DNA of 13,469 nucleotides, from contig JBBIJC010000066.1 in NCBI GenBank assembly GCA_037446165.1, positions 1-13,469 on the forward strand. The letters are read 5' to 3'. Below are positions 8,045-13,469 of this stretch, in pieces. Below the pieces are notes generated by a model that saw nothing but the letters and a program-made list of their open reading frames with translations, searched no databases and was not told the DNA's origin. The DNA comes from Parasulfuritortus sp037446165 (GTDB lineage: Bacteria > Pseudomonadota > Gammaproteobacteria > Burkholderiales > Thiobacillaceae). The translations under genes and the position numbers were made by a program. The stretch's first letter is position 1; each line of letters begins with the position of its first letter.

Positions 8045-8050
8045 TATAAT
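8045..8050 (+). promoter_or_regulatory. crcB: Putative -10 box (TATAAT) for the crcB operon
   Basis: A perfect TATAAT lies 9 bases after the DUF4139 stop and 27 bases before the crcB GTG. The -35 position 17 bases upstream reads GTGTCC (8022-8027), a poor match inside the DUF4139 coding sequence. The implied leader is about 20 bases, too short for a fluoride riboswitch, which leaves room only for the AAGGAG ribosome-binding site at 8065-8070. Confidence 0.5.
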
Positions 8051-8077
8051 CCCGGCATCGGAACAAGGAGCGGGCAA

Positions 8078-8461
8078 GTGGGATCGTTGGCATTTCTGGC
8101 AGTGGGCATCGGTGCGGCCATGGGCGCCTGGCTGCGTTGGGGACTGGGGATCTGGCTCAATGAACTGCATCCGGCGATCCCCATGGGTACGCTGTCGGCC
8201 AATCTGCTCGGTGGTTATCTGATCGGCCTGGCGATTGCCTTCTTTGCCCAGCATCCGGGGCTGTCGCCGGAATGGCGGCTGCTGCTGGTCACCGGTTTCC
8301 TGGGCGGCCTGACGACGTTTTCTACGTTTTCCGCTGAAACCTTCACCCTGTTTTCCCGCGCCCAGATCGTCATGGGCCTGACCGCCATCGGCTTGCACGT
8401 GGCCGGTTCCCTGGTCATGACTGGCCTGGGCGTATGGACTTTCAAGCTATTGAAAGGGTAA
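8078..8461 (+). CDS. crcB: CrcB/Fluc fluoride ion channel
   Basis: A small inner-membrane channel that lets toxic fluoride leave the cytoplasm; the family acts as dual-topology dimers. It has 127 residues and four hydrophobic segments, the normal size. Hallmarks are the conserved Arg20, Asn42 in SANLLGGYLIG, and GGLTTFSTF at 76-84, which contains the phenylalanines lining the fluoride path and the central sodium-site threonine region. The GTG start at 8078 is fixed by AAGGAG (8065-8070) 7 bases upstream and by the family-typical N-terminus. The next gene, a DUF190 protein, starts 2 bases after the stop; crcB and DUF190 genes are often neighbours or fused. Expression probably depends on the TATAAT at 8045; no fluoride riboswitch fits in the 42-base gap. 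Confidence 0.93.
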   Translation: MGSLAFLAVGIGAAMGAWLRWGLGIWLNELHPAIPMGTLSANLLGGYLIGLAIAFFAQHPGLSPEWRLLLVTGFLGGLTTFSTFSAETFTLFSRAQIVMGLTAIGLHVAGSLVMTGLGVWTFKLLKG

Positions 8462-8463
8462 TC

Positions 8464-8775
8464 ATGACTATGCTGTGTTTACAGTTTTTTGTCCGGGAAG
8501 GCATGCGCCAGGACCACAAATTGATCCATGACTGGATGTTCGATGAAGCCAAGGCCCTCGGCATTCAAGGCGGTAGCGTATTCCGGGCCAGCGCTGGCTA
8601 CGGCCGTCACGGATTGCGGGAAGATACCTTCTTCGAACTGGCCGGGACACTGCCCGAGACGATTGAATTTTGCTGCGAGCAAGACAAGATCAAGGCGTTG
8701 ATCGACAAGGTCGGCGCGGCTGGCCTGAAACTGGTTTATGTGACCTATCCGGTCATTGCCGGCACCACAGGCTGA
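8464..8775 (+). CDS. DUF190 (PII-like) protein
   Basis: A 103-residue cytoplasmic protein of the DUF190 family, whose fold is related to PII signalling proteins. Features are the opening beta strand CLQFFVREG, KLIHDWMFDEAKALGIQGGSVFRASAGYGRHG, typical of the family, and LPETIEFCCEQDKIKALID. The frame extends upstream into crcB, but ATG 8464 is preferred: AAAGGG (8453-8458) lies 5 bases before it, and MTMLCLQFFV matches family starts. It sits between a fluoride channel and a TSUP permease, with gaps of 2 bases on each side, so a regulatory role on a membrane transporter, as PII proteins have on AmtB, is a reasonable inference. No ligand or partner can be read from the sequence. Confidence 0.85.
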   Translation: MTMLCLQFFVREGMRQDHKLIHDWMFDEAKALGIQGGSVFRASAGYGRHGLREDTFFELAGTLPETIEFCCEQDKIKALIDKVGAAGLKLVYVTYPVIAGTTG

Positions 8776-8777
8776 CT

Positions 8778-9533
8778 GTGACGTTCGCCGATCAGGCGGT
8801 TCTGCTTGTCGCATCGTTCATCGCCAACTGGTTTTCCGCCCTGTCCGGCGGCGGGGCGGGACTGATCCAGTTTCCCATGCTGATCTTTCTGGGTCTGCCG
8901 TTCGGCGTGGCCCTGGCGACGCACAAGGTCGCCAGCGTGTTCCTGGGCATCGGCGCGATCCTGCGCCACCTCCGTGAAAGCCATCTGGAGCGGCGTTTTT
9001 CCCTGATCATTCTCGGCGCTGGCCTGCCCGGCGTGGTGCTCGGCGCGTCCATGATCCTGAAGGTGCCGGCCCATTTCGCCATACTGGCCCTGGGCTGGCT
9101 GACCCTGGGCCTGGGCGTGTATTCGGTATTCAAGCCCAGGCTGGGCATGGACTTCACGCCCAAGAACCGGGATGGCTGGGGCCTGGTGGCGGGCGTGCTC
9201 GGTCTGTTCGTGGTCGGTTTCCTGAACGGCTCCATCACCTCCGGCACCGGCCTGTTCCTGACCATCTGGCTGATCCGGCACTTCGGCCTCGATTACAAGC
9301 GGGCCGTGGCCTATACGCTGATCCTGTGCGGCTTCTTCTGGAACGGCACCGGGGCCGTGGTGCTGGGCCTGCTCGGCACCGTGCAGTGGAACTGGATGCC
9401 GGTCCTGCTGGCGGGCTCGATCCTGGGCGGCTATCTGGGCAGCCACGTGGCGATCCGGAAGGGCAACATCTGGATCAAGCGTGCCTTTGAGGTCTCGACC
9501 ATCCTGATCGGGATCAAGCTGATCCTGAGTTAG
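8778..9533 (+). CDS. TSUP (TauE/SafE, DUF81) family membrane permease
   Basis: A 251-residue polytopic inner-membrane protein with about eight hydrophobic segments in two homologous halves. The first half has FIANWFSALSGGGAGLIQFP and the second GFLNGSITSGTGLFLTIWL, the paired glycine-rich signatures of the TauE/SafE family. Characterised members export sulfite, sulfoacetate or other small organic or sulfur anions; the substrate here is unknown. The frame stays open upstream through the DUF190 gene. GTG 8778, 2 bases after the DUF190 stop, gives a normal N-terminus (V/M-TFADQAVLLVASF) and avoids a long overlap. It is translationally coupled to its neighbours and probably belongs to the crcB transcription unit. 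Confidence 0.87.
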   Translation: MTFADQAVLLVASFIANWFSALSGGGAGLIQFPMLIFLGLPFGVALATHKVASVFLGIGAILRHLRESHLERRFSLIILGAGLPGVVLGASMILKVPAHFAILALGWLTLGLGVYSVFKPRLGMDFTPKNRDGWGLVAGVLGLFVVGFLNGSITSGTGLFLTIWLIRHFGLDYKRAVAYTLILCGFFWNGTGAVVLGLLGTVQWNWMPVLLAGSILGGYLGSHVAIRKGNIWIKRAFEVSTILIGIKLILS

Positions 9534-9538
9534 AAAGC

Positions 9539-9889
9539 GTGTCCATGATCCTTCTCACCGAATCGCTGAACGCCTGGAACTCGGCCGAATTCAGGACCGT
9601 GCTCAAGCGCGAGCTTGAGCAGCTGGACCGGGATCTGCTGCCCTTGCAGGAGGGGCTGTCGCTCAGCAGTCATGTGCTGGACGAGCCGGTCACGGTCATC
9701 GTCATGGCGGCGACCGATACGTCCGATGCCATCCAGGCCCGGGCGGGTGTGTTCTATTCGGGGATCGTCGCCGGCTGCAATTGCGCGGATGACCCGACCC
9801 CGGTCGAGGCACAGAACGAATATTGCGAGATAGCGATAACTATCGACAAGGCGACGGCGGCCGCTGTGTTCGCGCTCGTCGCCGAATGA
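9539..9889 (+). CDS. Small conserved hypothetical protein with CxC-x13-C motif
   Basis: A 116-residue soluble protein with no signal peptide or membrane segment. The C-terminal half holds Cys80, Cys82 and Cys96 in GCNCADDPTPVEAQNEYC, a pattern that could bind a metal or undergo thiol chemistry. The acidic and Pro-rich loop between the cysteines looks conserved rather than random, and I have an impression of similar betaproteobacterial hypotheticals, but I cannot name a function. It begins 5 bases after the TSUP stop and ends the cluster; the next gene is convergent, 11 bases away. Start choice is open: GTG 9539 (MSMILL) or ATG 9545 (MILLTESL); neither has a strong Shine-Dalgarno. Confidence 0.7.
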   Translation: MSMILLTESLNAWNSAEFRTVLKRELEQLDRDLLPLQEGLSLSSHVLDEPVTVIVMAATDTSDAIQARAGVFYSGIVAGCNCADDPTPVEAQNEYCEIAITIDKATAAAVFALVAE

Positions 9890-9900
9890 ATCCGGGCCAG

Positions 9901-10491
9901 TCAGTTTCGCCAGACCTTCCAGGCTGACCAGGGCGTGATCCGGACCGTGGATTGACCATGGGCCAGCGGCTCGATCACGACTTCATCCAGCCGGCCCCGC
10001 TGCAAGGCGTCCAGCACGGCCTGGAACAGGTCGGCATCAGTGGACGGCTCCAGTTCCATCAGGATCGTGCCCGGCCTGACTTCGAANNNNNNNNNNNNNN
10101 NNNNNNNNNNNNNNNNNNNNNNNNNNNNNNNNNNNNNNNNNNNNNNNNNNNNNNNNNNNNNNNNNNNNNNNNNNNNNNNNNNNNNNCCGATCATGACCTC
10201 GACTTCACTGGCGTCCAGGCTGAACCGGCGGCTGTCGAGCAGGCTCAGCGAGTGCATGCCGGCCAGCAGGTGAACCGGGTCGGCGCGGAACCATTGGCCG
10301 TCGCCGGGCTCAATCCCTTCAGCCGTCAGCAACAGGGGGGCGATGGCGCCTTCGTCAAGGCCGAATAGGCTGGCCAGGGCAGCTGTCGGACCCGGAGCAG
10401 AGTCGCCCACCGGCTGACCCCGGGCAAGCAGCCTGGCTAGCGCGGACGCCTTGTCGGCCGGGCCGTTGAGCAGGATATGGAGCCGTTTCAT
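9901..10491 (-). CDS. RpfE-type / 'phosphoglycerate mutase'-labelled conserved protein, interrupted by assembly gap
   Basis: The N-terminal part has MKRLHILLNGP, a helical region, LASLFGLDEG, and DGQWFRADPVHLLAGMHSLSLLDSRRFSLDASE. The C-terminal part ends VRITPWSAWKVWRN. This resembles a proteobacterial family, found near recJ and lolCD, that databases label RpfE-type regulatory protein or phosphoglycerate mutase-like; I recognise the family only by pattern, and its activity is not proven. A 100-N gap (10087-10186) removes the middle. The two flanks stay in one frame, but the gap length is probably arbitrary and family members I recall are longer (about 300 residues), so real sequence is likely missing. 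I chose ATG 10491 because a -10-like box ends at 10499; ATG 10500 and TTG 10524 are alternatives. It diverges from the YjbQ gene, 40 bases between start codons. Confidence 0.6.
   Translation of the reverse strand: MKRLHILLNGPADKASALARLLARGQPVGDSAPGPTAALASLFGLDEGAIAPLLLTAEGIEPGDGQWFRADPVHLLAGMHSLSLLDSRRFSLDASEVEVMIXXXXXXXXXXXXXXXXXXXXXXXXXXXXXXXXXXFEVRPGTILMELEPSTDADLFQAVLDALQRGRLDEVVIEPLAHGQSTVRITPWSAWKVWRN
10087..10186. other. Assembly gap of exactly 100 N
   Basis: The run of N is exactly 100 bases, the usual placeholder for a scaffold join of unknown size. It falls inside the minus-strand gene at 9901-10491, so any length or frame inferred across it is unreliable. Confidence 0.98.
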
Positions 10492-10498
10492 GCCGGGC

Positions 10499-10504
10499 AT
10501 TGTA
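10499..10504 (-). promoter_or_regulatory. Putative minus-strand -10 box (TACAAT) of the divergent promoter
   Basis: Read on the minus strand, TACAAT (10504 down to 10499) is followed by 7 bases and then ATG at 10491. A transcript starting at the usual distance would begin at or next to that ATG, implying a leaderless or nearly leaderless mRNA. No -35 match is clear, and the -35 zone would overlap the opposing -10 box. Confidence 0.35.
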
Positions 10505-10519
10505 TGTCTGGCAGCAAGG

Positions 10520-10525
10520 TACAAT
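10520..10525 (+). promoter_or_regulatory. Putative plus-strand -10 box (TACAAT) of the divergent promoter
   Basis: TACAAT is followed by 6 bases (TGAAAA) and the YjbQ ATG at 10532, where transcription would be expected to begin. The only Shine-Dalgarno-like sequence, AAGG at 10516-10519, is 12 bases upstream of the ATG and would not be in such a transcript. The box mirrors the opposing TACAAT at 10504-10499, with 15 bases between them. Confidence 0.4.
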
Positions 10526-10531
10526 TGAAAA

Positions 10532-10951
10532 ATGAAGCAGATTCACACCCAATTCCAGATTCGCAGCCAGGGCAAGGGGCTGTACGACTTCACCCACGAC
10601 GTGACCCGCTGGCTGTCCGGCACCGGAATCCGCGATGGCCTGCTGACCCTGTTCGTCCGGCACACCTCGGCCAGCCTGGTGATTCAGGAAAATGCCGATT
10701 CCGACGTGCAGCGCGACCTGGAGGCCTTTCTGGCGCGGCTGGTGCCGGAGGACGATCCACTCTATCGCCATACCCAGGAAGGTCCGGACGACATGCCGGC
10801 CCACGTCCGGGCGGCATTGACCCAGACCCAGCTCTCGATCCCGATGATCGGCGGGGCGCTGGCGCTGGGGACCTGGCAGGGCATCTATCTGTTCGAACAC
10901 CGTCGCGCGGGTCATGCCCGTCAGGTGGTCGGCCATCTGATCGGCGAGTGA
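10532..10951 (+). CDS. yjbQ: YjbQ-family protein (UPF0047, secondary thiamine-phosphate synthase-type)
   Basis: A cytoplasmic protein of 139 residues, the standard size. Diagnostic motifs are HTSASL (44-49), ENADSDVQRDLE (53-64), EGPDDMPAH (83-91), which holds likely active-site acid and histidine residues, LTQTQLSIP (96-104) and GTWQGIYLFEHR (113-124). E. coli YjbQ has weak thiamine-phosphate synthase activity in vitro or when overproduced; the physiological role of the family remains uncertain, so the common name should be taken loosely. The gene starts at ATG 10532, 40 bases from the divergent RpfE-type gene, and ends 4 bases before lolC/E, with which it probably shares a transcript. Confidence 0.92.
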   Translation: MKQIHTQFQIRSQGKGLYDFTHDVTRWLSGTGIRDGLLTLFVRHTSASLVIQENADSDVQRDLEAFLARLVPEDDPLYRHTQEGPDDMPAHVRAALTQTQLSIPMIGGALALGTWQGIYLFEHRRAGHARQVVGHLIGE

Positions 10952-10955
10952 GGCC

Positions 10956-12200
10956 ATGAAACCCTACGAACTGTGGATCGGTCTGCGCTACACCCGCGCC
11001 AAGCGGCGTAATCATTTCATCTCCTTCATCTCCGGCGTGTCCATGGCCGGCATCGCCCTGGGCGTGATGGCCCTGATCGTGGTGCTGTCGGTGATGAACG
11101 GTTTCCAGGATGAGTTGCGCAACCGGATCCTGGGCGTGGCCTCGCACATGGAGATCAGCGGCCCCAACGACCGTCTGGAGGACTGGCCGGCCCTGGCTGC
11201 GCAGGTGGTGAAGCATCCCGAGGTAAAAGGTTATGCGCCGTATGTGTCCGGGCAGGGCTTGCTGACGGCGGGTGAAAGCACCAAGGGTGCATTGATCCGG
11301 GGCATCCTGCCGGAACAGGAAAGCCAGGTCACCGACCTGGCCACGCACATGAAGGCGGGCCGTCTCGCAGACCTCAAGCCCGGCGAATTCGACCTGGTGC
11401 TGGGCCGGGAACTGGCCAGCAGCCTGGGCGTGGGGGTGGGCGACAAGGTGACGGTGATCGTGCCCCAGGGCGTGGTCACGCCGGCCGGGATGCTGCCCCG
11501 GCTCAAGCAGTTCACGGTGGTGGGCATCTTCGCGGCCGGGATGTTCGAGTACGACTCGGGCCTGGCCCTGATGCACATCGACGACGCCCGCAAGCTGTAC
11601 CGCATGGGCGACGCCGTATCCGGCCTGCGCCTGAAGCTGGCCGACATGGAGCGCGCGCCCTGGGTGACCCGGGACATGGCCAAGACCCTGCACGGCGATT
11701 ACTACATCTCGGACTGGACCATGAGCCACGAGAACTTCTTCCGCGCGGTGCAGATCGAGAAGCGGATGATGTTCGTCATCCTGCTGCTGATCGTTGCCGT
11801 GGCGGCATTCAACATCATCTCCACCCTGGTCATGGCGGTCACCGACAAGCAGCCGGACATCGCCATCCTGCGCACGCTGGGCGCCAGTCCGGGCAGCATC
11901 ATGAAGATCTTCATGGTCCAGGGCAGCCTGATCGGCATCATCGGCACGGTGCTCGGGGTGGTGATCGGCGTGATCCTGGCCCTGAACGTCGAAACGGTGG
12001 TCCCGTTCATCGAGCGGCTGTTCCACATCGACCTGTTCCCGGCCGATGTCTATTACATCTCCAAACTGCCCTCCAAGCTGGTCTGGTCGGATGTCGGCAC
12101 CATTGCCGGCGTGGCGCTGGTGCTGGCCTTCCTGGCCACGCTCTATCCAAGCTGGCGGGCGTCCCGCGTGCAACCGGCGGAGGCCCTGCGCTATGAGTGA
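10956..12200 (+). CDS. lolC: Lipoprotein-releasing ABC transporter permease, LolC/LolE family
   Basis: The membrane subunit of the Lol system, which extracts outer-membrane lipoproteins from the inner membrane and hands them to LolA. It has 414 residues, matching LolE (414) and close to LolC (about 400). The N-terminus MKPYELWIGLRYTRAKRRNHFISFISGVSMAGIALGV is the family signature before helix 1 (about 25-47). A large periplasmic domain (about 48-268) follows, then three helices at about 271-295, 324-347 and 379-398. The cytoplasmic coupling segment PDIAILRTLGASPGSIMKIF and the C-terminal YPSWRASRVQPAEALRYE are typical. It starts 4 bases after yjbQ and overlaps lolD by 8 bases. No second lolC/E gene lies on either side, so it may form a homodimer (LolF-like); the symbol lolC is by convention. 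Confidence 0.93.
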   Translation: MKPYELWIGLRYTRAKRRNHFISFISGVSMAGIALGVMALIVVLSVMNGFQDELRNRILGVASHMEISGPNDRLEDWPALAAQVVKHPEVKGYAPYVSGQGLLTAGESTKGALIRGILPEQESQVTDLATHMKAGRLADLKPGEFDLVLGRELASSLGVGVGDKVTVIVPQGVVTPAGMLPRLKQFTVVGIFAAGMFEYDSGLALMHIDDARKLYRMGDAVSGLRLKLADMERAPWVTRDMAKTLHGDYYISDWTMSHENFFRAVQIEKRMMFVILLLIVAVAAFNIISTLVMAVTDKQPDIAILRTLGASPGSIMKIFMVQGSLIGIIGTVLGVVIGVILALNVETVVPFIERLFHIDLFPADVYYISKLPSKLVWSDVGTIAGVALVLAFLATLYPSWRASRVQPAEALRYE

Positions 12201-12876
12201 TGCCGTGCTGAACTGCGCCGGGCTGAGCAAGAGCTACTGGCAGGGCAAGGTCGAAGTGCCGGTTCTGGCCGACATCGATTTCGAGATCGGTCCGGGCGAG
12301 CGGGTCGCCGTGGTCGGCGCCTCCGGCTCGGGCAAGAGCACCCTGCTGCATGTGCTGGGTGGGCTGGACCGGCCCGATGCCGGTCAGGTCTGGGTCGCCG
12401 GCCAGGATCTGTGGCGGATGGGTGAAACTGCACGGGGCGATGCGCGCAACCGCTCGCTCGGTTTCGTCTACCAGTTCCACCATCTGCTGCCCGAATTCAC
12501 CGCCCTGGAAAACGTCGCCATGCCGCTCCTGATCCGGCGCATGGACAAGGCAAAGGCACTGGAGATGGCCCGCCCCTGGCTGGAAGAAGTCGGCCTCGGC
12601 CACCGGCTTGAACACCGGCCGGGTGAGCTGTCCGGCGGCGAACGTCAACGCGCGGCCATCGCCCGCGCCCTGGTCACCCAGCCGGCTTGCGTCCTGATGG
12701 ACGAGCCGACCGGCAACCTGGACCGGCAGACCGCCGAGCGCATCCAGGACCTGATGAGCGGGCTGAACGAGAAGCACGGCATCAGTTTCCTGGTGGTCAG
12801 CCACGACCCGCATCTGGCGGCCCGGATGCAGCGGGTGCTGGAATTGCAGGACGGGAAGCTGGTTGCGCTGAGCTGA
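12193..12876 (+). CDS. lolD: Lipoprotein-releasing ABC transporter ATP-binding protein LolD
   Basis: The ATPase that powers lipoprotein extraction by the LolC/E membrane subunit on the cytoplasmic face of the inner membrane. It has 227 residues, the normal size. Walker A is GASGSGKST (42-50), the Q-loop region reads VYQFHHLLPEFTALENV with the LolD-typical FHHLLPEF, the ABC signature is LSGGE (146-150), Walker B is VLMDEP with Asp170 and Glu171, the D-loop is NLD, and the H-loop is VVSHD. The open frame extends 5' to 12046, but ATG 12193 (MSDAVLNC) is the natural start; it overlaps the last 8 bases of lolC/E, so translation is coupled. Confidence 0.95.
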   Translation: MSDAVLNCAGLSKSYWQGKVEVPVLADIDFEIGPGERVAVVGASGSGKSTLLHVLGGLDRPDAGQVWVAGQDLWRMGETARGDARNRSLGFVYQFHHLLPEFTALENVAMPLLIRRMDKAKALEMARPWLEEVGLGHRLEHRPGELSGGERQRAAIARALVTQPACVLMDEPTGNLDRQTAERIQDLMSGLNEKHGISFLVVSHDPHLAARMQRVLELQDGKLVALS

Positions 12877-12894
12877 GCGGACTGGTCTGCTCAG
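12873..12894. terminator. Symmetric hairpin spanning two convergent stop codons
   Basis: CTGAGCGGA (12873-12881) pairs with TCTGCTCAG (12886-12894) through 9 base pairs including one G-T, with a CTGG loop. The left arm contains the lolD stop and the right arm contains the stop of the minus-strand cyclase gene. It could terminate transcription in both directions, but neither side has a T-run, so it is a weak intrinsic terminator at best. Confidence 0.4.
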
Positions 12895-13469
12895 GCCTGA
12901 TGAGGGTCTGACTTGCGGGACTGCTTTTCCTCGTACATTCTCGCGTCGGCTTGTCTGATCAGGTCTTCCGGGCAGTCGCCGTCCCCGGGAAACAGGGCCA
13001 GGCCGATGCTGACCTGCACAGAAATCGGGTGGCCACGGATCAACAATCCTTCGGATAGCGTGTTCTGGATTTTCTGGCGCACCGCATCCACGGCTTCAAG
13101 GCTTTCCACCTGTTCGATCAGGATGATGAACTCGTCGCCACTCAGTCTGGCCACGGTGTCGTCGATCCTGACCACTTCGCGGAGCCGTTCGGCCACTGTC
13201 TTGAGCAACTGGTCGCCGGCATCATGTCCATGCAGGTCGTTGACCTGCTTGAAATTGTCGAGATCAAGGAACATGACGGCGATGCGCTTACCCTGGCGCA
13301 GGGTTCTTGCCAGCCCCTGTTCCATTCGGTCCATCAGCAGCAGACGATTGGGCAGCCCGGTCAAGGCGTCATGGTTGGCGATCCGCATCAGCTGTTGCTG
13401 ATGGGCTGCCTGGAGTTCCTGGTCGAGACGATATTTGCGCAGATAGGCCAACAGCAACAGGGAAGACAA
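12891..13469 (-). CDS. GGDEF-domain diguanylate cyclase, N-terminus beyond the window
   Basis: Makes cyclic di-GMP from two GTP. The visible 192 residues begin at the window edge with a hydrophobic stretch (SSLLLLAYL, the end of a membrane helix) and a short coiled linker (about 12-30). A full GGDEF domain follows, with DALTGLPNR (34-42), FLDLDNFKQVND (67-78) and the active-site motif written SGDEF (110-114), a variant usual in active enzymes. RIDD at 101-104, exactly five residues before it, is the RxxD inhibitory site, so product feedback is likely. The frame is open to base 13469 with no true start in view (the first codon is TTG inside the helix), so a membrane or sensor region is missing. 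It is convergent with lolD, the two stops being 14 bases apart. Confidence 0.92.
   Translation of the reverse strand: MSSLLLLAYLRKYRLDQELQAAHQQQLMRIANHDALTGLPNRLLLMDRMEQGLARTLRQGKRIAVMFLDLDNFKQVNDLHGHDAGDQLLKTVAERLREVVRIDDTVARLSGDEFIILIEQVESLEAVDAVRQKIQNTLSEGLLIRGHPISVQVSIGLALFPGDGDCPEDLIRQADARMYEEKQSRKSDPHQA

Noticed and set aside
8036..8077. Fluoride riboswitch upstream of crcB
   Set aside because: Only 42 bases separate the genes and they contain a -10 box and Shine-Dalgarno; the crcB-motif RNA with its pseudoknot does not fit and its conserved bases are not seen.
6848..8398. Minus-strand open frame (516 codons) antisense to the DUF4139 gene and crcB
   Set aside because: Same compositional artefact; it spans the crcB promoter and ribosome-binding site, which belong to the plus strand.
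10087..10186. Low-complexity or repeat element at the N run
   Set aside because: These are placeholder bases, not sequence; nothing can be inferred about their content.
10590..12230. Long minus-strand open frame (546 codons) antisense to yjbQ and lolC/E
   Set aside because: His-, Asp- and Gln-rich low-complexity translation with no motif; it is the shadow of clear plus-strand genes.
1..13469. Mobile elements, CRISPR arrays, tRNA or rRNA genes, toxin-antitoxin or phage-defence systems
   Set aside because: No transposase, regular repeat-spacer pattern, cloverleaf or defence-protein motif was visible on either strand; gene content and composition look uniform and chromosomal.

Overview
This GC-rich window (about two-thirds G+C by eye) looks like a chromosomal segment of a Gram-negative proteobacterium. 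The LolC/E-LolD lipoprotein sorting system requires an outer membrane. A single lolC/E-type gene followed directly by lolD, with a divergent RpfE-type gene nearby, suggests Betaproteobacteria; that placement is an inference with moderate to low confidence. I see no insertion sequences, phage genes, tRNA or rRNA genes, or CRISPR arrays. It reads as core and metabolic genome, with two partial genes at the edges and one 100-N scaffold gap.

Layout, left to right, + strand unless stated. (1) Bases 2-2401: a P-type ATPase of the proton-pump (P3A) type, cut at its N-terminus by the window edge. (2) Bases 2537-5836: an ovothiol pair. It holds OvoA (iron sulfoxide synthase fused to a methyltransferase) and, 12 bases later, a MalY/PatB-type PLP C-S lyase that fits the OvoB role. 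(3) Bases 5931-8035: 6-phosphogluconolactonase, then a secreted DUF4139 protein whose start overlaps the pgl stop. (4) Bases 8078-9889: a tight cluster of a CrcB/Fluc fluoride channel, a DUF190 PII-like protein, a TSUP (TauE/SafE) permease and a small cysteine-containing hypothetical protein. (5) Bases 9901-10491, minus strand: an RpfE-type conserved protein interrupted by the N gap. (6) Bases 10532-12876: a YjbQ-family protein, LolC/E and LolD. (7) Bases 12891-13469, minus strand: a GGDEF diguanylate cyclase with its N-terminus beyond the window.

How the genes work together: OvoA joins cysteine to histidine through a sulfoxide C-S bond. The adjacent lyase would release the mercaptohistidine, and OvoA's C-terminal domain would methylate it to ovothiol A, so the pair could encode a whole antioxidant thiol pathway. 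The CrcB cluster is for fluoride export and possibly sulfur-anion or organic-acid export, with a PII-like protein as a candidate regulator. LolC/E and LolD release lipoproteins from the inner membrane to LolA. The proton pump suggests pH or energy homeostasis.

The most useful items for a second look are the ovoA-lyase pair, the compact and nearly symmetric divergent promoter at 10491-10532 that predicts leaderless mRNAs both ways, the crcB-DUF190-TSUP-CxC cluster, the single-gene Lol transporter, and the scaffold gap that hides part of a gene. I did not find a convincing wholly new multi-gene system.
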